Origin: an uncultured Lachnospiraceae bacterium
GTDB taxonomy: Bacteria; Bacillota; Clostridia; Lachnospirales; Lachnospiraceae
Length of the DNA: 64,000 nt
Assembly (NCBI GenBank): GCA_910578715.1
Contig: CAJTRL010000001.1
Location: 124,001-188,000, forward strand
Reading direction: 5' to 3'
Each line of letters begins with the position of its first letter. The first letter of the stretch is position 1. The translations under genes and the position numbers were made by a program. The notes beneath the pieces are model-generated. The model saw only the letters and a program-made list of their open reading frames with translations, ran no database searches and had not been told where the DNA came from. Positions 59,428 through 64,000 of the stretch are shown here, one piece after another.

Positions 59428-60250
59428 ATTCATATCCGTTGTTTTCCATGATGTCATCCAGCGTATCTTCAAAAGATTCGCCCCAGATTGCTTCCCAGCT
59501 CTGATTGAACTCTTCCCGCGCCTCCGGGTTGGTCAGTACGGGCACAACGCTGGAAATGATGACAATGATATTAAGAACCAGACCGACAACGGCGCATATG
59601 ATGCCGATGCGCGCATGAGAAAGCAGCTTAGGCTGACGGCCCCTGGAAAGCAGGGCCAGCACAATCGCGACACATGCCAGTGTAAAAGTCGGGTAAACCG
59701 GTAAAATAAAGCCGAAGAAAATGGAAAGGCTTCCACAAATCATCGCGGCTTTGGCAAAGCTGCTGCCCGGCTCCGATACGGGAAGCTGATAAGCGCCCCG
59801 CCCATAGTACGGATAACCGTTGTTATAGCCGTTCTGCTGTTGATATGGACTGCCGGAACGATATCCGCCAGGGTACTGATTCTGATTTCCGCCGGGATAA
59901 GGATTCTGATTTCTGTCAGGATAAGGGCTGCCGTACGGCATATTGTTCCGATAAGGTCCGCCTGTGTTCTGCCGGGGAGCGCCCTGACCGTTTCCGTAAG
60001 GCGGCTGAATGGAGCCGTTCCGGTTCTGATAATTCTGCGGCATGGAGCTGTTCTGATTTTGTCCAGGCTGCCGCGGCATCGGATAAGGAGTTCCGTTTCC
60101 ATAAGGCGGTCTGTTCTGATAAGAAGAAGCATCGTTATTCTGGCCGGGCTGTTCCGGTTGAGAAGGAGATGCGCTTTCAGCCGGAGAAGAGGGCTGACCC
60201 GCCGGAATGACTTCCTGGGCGTCCGTTTGTCTGTTTTCCTGAAAATCCAT
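59426..60250 (-). CDS. DUF4190-like membrane protein with Gln/Pro/Tyr-rich N-terminus
   Basis: 274 residues. Residues 1-160 are a disordered region of PYGNG/QNQNPYPGG-like repeats. Two to three transmembrane helices follow (FAKAAMICGSLSIFFGFILPVYPTF; IGIICAVVGLVLNIIVIISS), as in DUF4190 proteins. A short acidic C-terminal tail resembles those of other Firmicutes members. Function unknown. Confidence 0.75.
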   Translation of the reverse strand: MDFQENRQTDAQEVIPAGQPSSPAESASPSQPEQPGQNNDASSYQNRPPYGNGTPYPMPRQPGQNQNSSMPQNYQNRNGSIQPPYGNGQGAPRQNTGGPYRNNMPYGSPYPDRNQNPYPGGNQNQYPGGYRSGSPYQQQNGYNNGYPYYGRGAYQLPVSEPGSSFAKAAMICGSLSIFFGFILPVYPTFTLACVAIVLALLSRGRQPKLLSHARIGIICAVVGLVLNIIVIISSVVPVLTNPEAREEFNQSWEAIWGESFEDTLDDIMENNGYE

Positions 60251-60325
60251 AATCTATCCTCCGAATATCGATAAAACCGCCGGATTGTATAGCTGGGGCG
60301 GTTATGTGCGTTTTCAAGCGTTGAA

Positions 60326-60653
60326 AGATACACTCGCAAACCCGCGCTTACGCGCTCTCTGCCCGATTGCATCGGGCGTTTGCTCGTTAAACATCTAAAC
60401 TCGAAAGCTCGTGCTTACGCACTTTTGTTTGACTTCGTCAAACGCTTTCTCGTTATATAACCTAAGGAAATCTTCGATTTCCTTTTGAAAAACAAATGCC
60501 GCTTCGCGTCGCTTGTTTTTTTCGGTTGTTGCGAGATACACTCGCAAACCCGCGCTTACAGCGCTCTCTGTCCGATTACATCGGACGTTTGCTCGTTAAT
60601 GGTGCAAGAAAAGCAAATGTCTGCTTCGCAGCCGCTTGCTTTTCTTTTGCACC
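60326..60653. repeat. Hairpin array with duplicated 65-bp unit
   Basis: The unit at 60326-60390 is repeated at 60534-60599. Between them are GTTTGAC/GTCAAAC and GGAAATC/GATTTCC hairpins with TTCG loops. A final stem GGTGCAA..TTGCACC lies at 60601-60653. In the two units GCCCGA/TCGGGC changes to GTCCGA/TCGGAC, which keeps the pairing. It fills the divergent gap between the DUF4190 and PadR genes. Confidence 0.85.
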
Positions 60654-60810
60654 TATTATATCACAAATGGGGGAAAAACAACAGGGGAATAGAAAGTTTC
60701 TGCTGAACTGCTTCAAAATGTATCTTGACATATCAACCATACAGCATTACTATATACTTAGTATTACTAAATATATTAAACGGAATTGCGGAAGGGAGCG
60801 TGAGAGGGAC

Positions 60811-61185
60811 GTGCGAGACAAGTACGAGCGGCAGATGAAGAAAGGTGTGCTTGATATGCTGGTGCTGCAGCTTCTTCTGGAAGAAAAGAAATATGGGTAC
60901 CAGCTGATTACGGAATTGAAAGAAAGAGGCGGTTCCCTTTTTGTGTTGAAGGAGGGAACGCTCTATCCGATTTTGTACCGTCTGGAGGATGAGGGGCTTA
61001 TCGAAAGCAAATGGGCGGAGGCGGAGAACAGACAGCCGCCCAGGAAATACTATCTGATGACGGACAAAGGACGGTCGGCGCTTGACGAGATATATCAGGT
61101 CTGGCGGCAGATTGCGGATGGCGTTGACCGCCTGATGAAACGGAGAAAAGAAGAAGGGGAGACGGGGAATATCCCCGAAGAATAA
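60811..61185 (+). CDS. PadR-family transcriptional regulator (second copy)
   Basis: 124 residues from the GTG at 60811 (GAAGGGAG 12 bases upstream); the ATG at 60835 is an alternative. PadR winged helix: MKKGVLDMLVLQLLLEEKKYGYQLITEL, then EGTLYPILYRLEDEGLIESKW and PPRKYYLMTDKG. It probably represses its operon with the next gene. The AT-rich stretch 60727-60780 with TACTTAGTATTACTAA-like dyads is a candidate operator. Confidence 0.9.
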   Translation: MRDKYERQMKKGVLDMLVLQLLLEEKKYGYQLITELKERGGSLFVLKEGTLYPILYRLEDEGLIESKWAEAENRQPPRKYYLMTDKGRSALDEIYQVWRQIADGVDRLMKRRKEEGETGNIPEE

Positions 61186-61194
61186 GGAAAGGGC

Positions 61195-61854
61195 ATGGAT
61201 ATTAAAATGGAAGCGGAAAAATATGTCAGTGAAATCGTTAAGAAAATACAATGTACCGGAAAGAAAAAACAGGAAATACAAAAGCAGCTCCTTGCGGATA
61301 TCGTTTTGCGGAGAGAAGCGGGGGAGTCTCTGGAACAGATTATGGAAAGCATGGGAACGGCGGAAGAAATTGCGGAGGCCTTCGGACAAAATCTGACGGA
61401 TGCGGATAAAAAAGCATATAAGAGACGGAAAATTATTCTTATTATAACGATTATTATGTTAATACTTCTTCTGTTGGGAGCATTCGTCTGGTGGATGATG
61501 CCCAAACCGGCAGATTTGAGCGGTCATGAAAAATATTCGGAAGAAAATGTTACTGCTGAGGTTGAGAAAATCATTGAATTGATGGACCAGGGAGATTATG
61601 AGGCGCTTTGTTCGCTTTCCATCGATGAGGTACAAAAGGTGATGAATCAGGAAACTATTGGTGGAGTGAAAGATAGAATCTGTGCGGACTGGGGAGAAAG
61701 GCAGTCGATTGGAAAAGTTTATACAGCCGGCGTCGAGCAGAAAGGAAATCTTCTCATCGTTACACAGGTCGATGCTATTTATGAAAATGTCAGCGTTGTT
61801 TATACCATTTCCTTTGACGAAGACATGAAGCTGGCCGGTATTTATATGCGGTAA
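61195..61854 (+). CDS. HAAS-domain / DUF3887-like membrane protein
   Basis: 219 residues. HAAS N-terminus (EKYVSEIVKKIQCTGKKKQEIQKQLLADI, then SMGTAEEIAEAFG), one transmembrane helix (about 81-102), and an external DUF3887-like domain (VEKIIELMDQGDYEALCSLSIDEVQKVM). It follows the PadR gene by 9 bases, the same pairing as at 21181-22188 but with an extracellular domain instead of more helices. Confidence 0.82.
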   Translation: MDIKMEAEKYVSEIVKKIQCTGKKKQEIQKQLLADIVLRREAGESLEQIMESMGTAEEIAEAFGQNLTDADKKAYKRRKIILIITIIMLILLLLGAFVWWMMPKPADLSGHEKYSEENVTAEVEKIIELMDQGDYEALCSLSIDEVQKVMNQETIGGVKDRICADWGERQSIGKVYTAGVEQKGNLLIVTQVDAIYENVSVVYTISFDEDMKLAGIYMR

Positions 61855-61895
61855 ATGCCGCATATAAATACCTCAATATATAATATCGCATGTTA

Positions 61896-62375
61896 TTACA
61901 AACCGTACAGCCGCGCATATAATTCTCTGAATTGTTCTTCGGAAAGCAGCAGTTCTTCTTCCTGATAAAAAGGTTTTCCGTTCAGGACGCCTGTTTCGAT
62001 GGAGGACGGACCATCCATATAATAACATTTACACCGATAATCGACAGGGCTGGCCTGACGGATATAGGCAGCCAGTTCCTGTGCGGCCTGTCGGGATGCT
62101 TCATCCTGTAAACCTCCGACAGCGGGGCCGGTTCCGGCGCAGTAAACATCCAGGTAAACGCAGGTTCCGTCTTCCGATGTGGCGCAAATGCAATAGGAAA
62201 AAAGATTTTCCATGTTTTCCGTTTCATAAACCGGGGGGCCAAATAAAGCCTTTATCTGACCGTATACCAGCGCAAACTGGTTCCCATAATCGGCAAACCC
62301 GTCGATAATGTTACAGATTTTACTGCCGCCGGGCAGTTTTTTTTCATCACTTTCCGACCGAAACGTATATGCCAT
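61896..62375 (-). CDS. Conserved soluble protein, unknown
   Basis: 159 residues from the ATG after GGAGCAGAAG; the longer open frame upstream has no ribosome site. Sequence includes DYGNQFALVYGQIKALFGPPVYETENMENLFSY and a Gln/Glu-rich C-terminus. No family recognised. Confidence 0.65.
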   Translation of the reverse strand: MAYTFRSESDEKKLPGGSKICNIIDGFADYGNQFALVYGQIKALFGPPVYETENMENLFSYCICATSEDGTCVYLDVYCAGTGPAVGGLQDEASRQAAQELAAYIRQASPVDYRCKCYYMDGPSSIETGVLNGKPFYQEEELLLSEEQFRELYARLYGL

Positions 62376-62538
62376 TTTCTTCTGCTCCTTCTGCCAGTGT
62401 ATGCAATTGGTAAATGACACACTAGATATTTTTGATTTAGAATAGCATAAATTAGGAGTGGAAACAACCGGAAAAATCAAGTATAATAGAATGGCTGGCA
62501 TGTCCAGCGGTAATACGCGAAAGGAACGGTTATAGGAA

Positions 62539-64000
62539 ATGGACATTATTGTAAAGCTCAAGGAAGAACTGAAGGTGGAAAAGTGGCAGGTGGAAGCTGC
62601 CGTCAAACTGATAGATGAGGGGAACACAATTCCTTTTATCTCCAGATACCGGAAAGAGGCGACAGGCTCGCTGAACGACGAGGTACTGCGCGACCTGTAT
62701 GAAAGGCTGACCTATCTGCGGAATCTGGAAGAGAAAAAGGAACAGGTATTAAAAAGCATTGAAGAACAGGGAAAACTGACGGATGAGTTAAAGGAAAGAA
62801 TCGCGGCGGCCGAAACGATGGTAGTCGTAGACGATTTATACCGTCCGTACCGCCCGAAAAGAAAAACGAGGGCGAGCGTTGCCAAAGAGAAGGGACTGGA
62901 TGGTCTGGCGGATTACATTCTGGCGCAGACTGCGGAGGGACCCATCGAGGAGGAGGCCGCAAAATATCTGCGCGAGGACGAAGACGAGGCCAAATCGGTG
63001 AAAACGGTGGAAGAAGCTGTTCAGGGCGCGAAGGATATTATTGCGGAAATGATTTCCGACGAAGCGGACTACCGCATCTATATCCGGGATATTACGATGG
63101 AAGAAGGAAAAATCGTCAGCACGGCCAAAGATGAGAAGGCAGAGAGCGTATACGAAATGTATTATGCTTATGAGGAGCCTGTGAAAAAGGCGGCCGGGCA
63201 CCGGATTCTGGCGCTCAACAGAGGGGAGAATGAGAAGTTCCTCACTGTCAAAGTGGCGGCACCGGAAGAACGCATTCTGCAATTTTTAAGAAAAAAAGTT
63301 ATCACAAATGACAATAGTGTCACAACACCGATTCTGGAAGAAGTGATATCTGACAGCTATGTCAGATTAATTGCGCCCGCAATCGAAAGGGAAATTCGGA
63401 ACGACCTGACGGAAAAGGCGGAGGACGGTGCGATTTCCGTATTTGGTAAAAACCTGGAACAGCTTCTGCTGCAGCCCCCGATTGCCGGCAAAGTCGTGCT
63501 CGGATGGGACCCGGCATTCCGTACTGGATGCAAACTGGCGGTCGTAGACGCGACGGGCAAGGTGCTTGATACGAAAGTCATTTACCCGACGGCTCCGCAG
63601 AACAAAGTAAACGAAGCCAAAGCGGAACTTAAAAAACTGATTAAAAAATACAATGTATCTCTGATTTCCGTGGGAAACGGAACCGCTTCCAGAGAATCGG
63701 AACAAGTTATCGTCGAGCTTCTGAAAGAGCTGGACACCCCGGTGCAGTATGTTATTGTCAATGAGGCCGGGGCTTCCGTATATTCGGCAAGCAAGCTGGC
63801 GACAGAAGAGTTTCCCAATTTTGACGTGGGACAGAGAAGCGCCGCGTCCATCGCAAGAAGATTACAGGACCCGCTGGCGGAACTCGTGAAAATAGACCCG
63901 AAATCCATCGGTGTCGGCCAGTATCAGCATGATATGAACCAGAAAAAACTGAGCGAGGCTTTAAACGGCGTAGTGGAAGACAGCGTCAATAAAGTCGGCG
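62539..64000 (+). CDS. tex: Tex-family RNA-binding transcription accessory protein (3' end outside window)
   Basis: 487 codons are present and the frame is open at the window edge; Tex proteins are about 715 residues, so roughly the first two thirds are seen. Signatures are ISRYRKEATGSLNDEVLRDLYERL, VVVDDLYRPYRPKRKTRASVAKEKGLD, the YqgF-like nuclease fold (VVLGWDPAFRTGCKLAVVDATGKVLDT) and ISVGNGTASRESE. The S1 RNA-binding domain would lie beyond the edge. GGAAAT precedes the ATG. Confidence 0.93.
   Translation, partial: MDIIVKLKEELKVEKWQVEAAVKLIDEGNTIPFISRYRKEATGSLNDEVLRDLYERLTYLRNLEEKKEQVLKSIEEQGKLTDELKERIAAAETMVVVDDLYRPYRPKRKTRASVAKEKGLDGLADYILAQTAEGPIEEEAAKYLREDEDEAKSVKTVEEAVQGAKDIIAEMISDEADYRIYIRDITMEEGKIVSTAKDEKAESVYEMYYAYEEPVKKAAGHRILALNRGENEKFLTVKVAAPEERILQFLRKKVITNDNSVTTPILEEVISDSYVRLIAPAIEREIRNDLTEKAEDGAISVFGKNLEQLLLQPPIAGKVVLGWDPAFRTGCKLAVVDATGKVLDTKVIYPTAPQNKVNEAKAELKKLIKKYNVSLISVGNGTASRESEQVIVELLKELDTPVQYVIVNEAGASVYSASKLATEEFPNFDVGQRSAASIARRLQDPLAELVKIDPKSIGVGQYQHDMNQKKLSEALNGVVEDSVNKVG

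Overview
The window looks like a chromosome segment of a Gram-positive anaerobe of the class Clostridia, most likely a Lachnospiraceae gut commensal. The grounds are a T-box leader, PadR/HAAS pairs, the ptb-buk butyrate pathway, LL-diaminopimelate aminotransferase, type I glutamine synthetase followed by an ANTAR regulator, DUF3796/DUF5684/DUF6106-type proteins and strong AGGAGG ribosome binding sites. No rRNA, tRNA or CRISPR array was seen.

Layout. 1-9.5 kb: end of an NAD synthetase gene, a membrane FMN-binding-like protein, a GH2 glycosidase, a chemoreceptor, glnA with a hairpin leader and an ANTAR regulator, dapF. 9.5-18.4 kb: dapL, a lipoprotein, an ECF sigma/anti-sigma pair, then a two-component system with an ABC transporter behind a perfect palindrome. 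18.4-25.7 kb: XRE/DUF3796, a broken AAA-ATPase gene, PadR/HAAS, a VWA lipoprotein and small envelope proteins. 25.8-31.4 kb: T-box leader, aspS and gatCAB (tRNA-dependent Asn/Gln formation). 32.4-36.6 kb: guaB, an archaeal-type IMP cyclohydrolase and a stand-alone AICAR formyltransferase. 37-39 kb: polysaccharide deacetylase and histidine phosphatase. 49.4-64 kb: methyltransferase, ptb-buk, secA, prfB with a programmed frameshift, envelope proteins, a second PadR/HAAS pair and the start of tex.

The striking part is 39.16-49.23 kb: a 10-kb element flanked by 16-bp direct repeats that looks like a filamentous (inovirus-like) prophage. It carries a Zot-type assembly ATPase, a likely major coat protein, an adsorption-like protein with signal peptide and Gly/Ser linker, several tiny membrane proteins and an IS30-type DDE transposase. 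Its replication module is not the usual filamentous-phage type. It is a fused HUH endonuclease/superfamily-3 helicase like that of eukaryotic CRESS-DNA viruses. Just upstream is a perfect 13-bp stem whose loop holds TAGTATTAC, the circovirus-type origin nonamer, next to six ATGTTTCA iterons. The element thus combines a circovirus-like replicon with a filamentous-phage virion module.

A second theme is structured DNA between host genes: two copies of a palindrome-armed element with a shared core but different arms, and several arrays of back-to-back perfect hairpins, one duplicated with a compensatory base-pair change.
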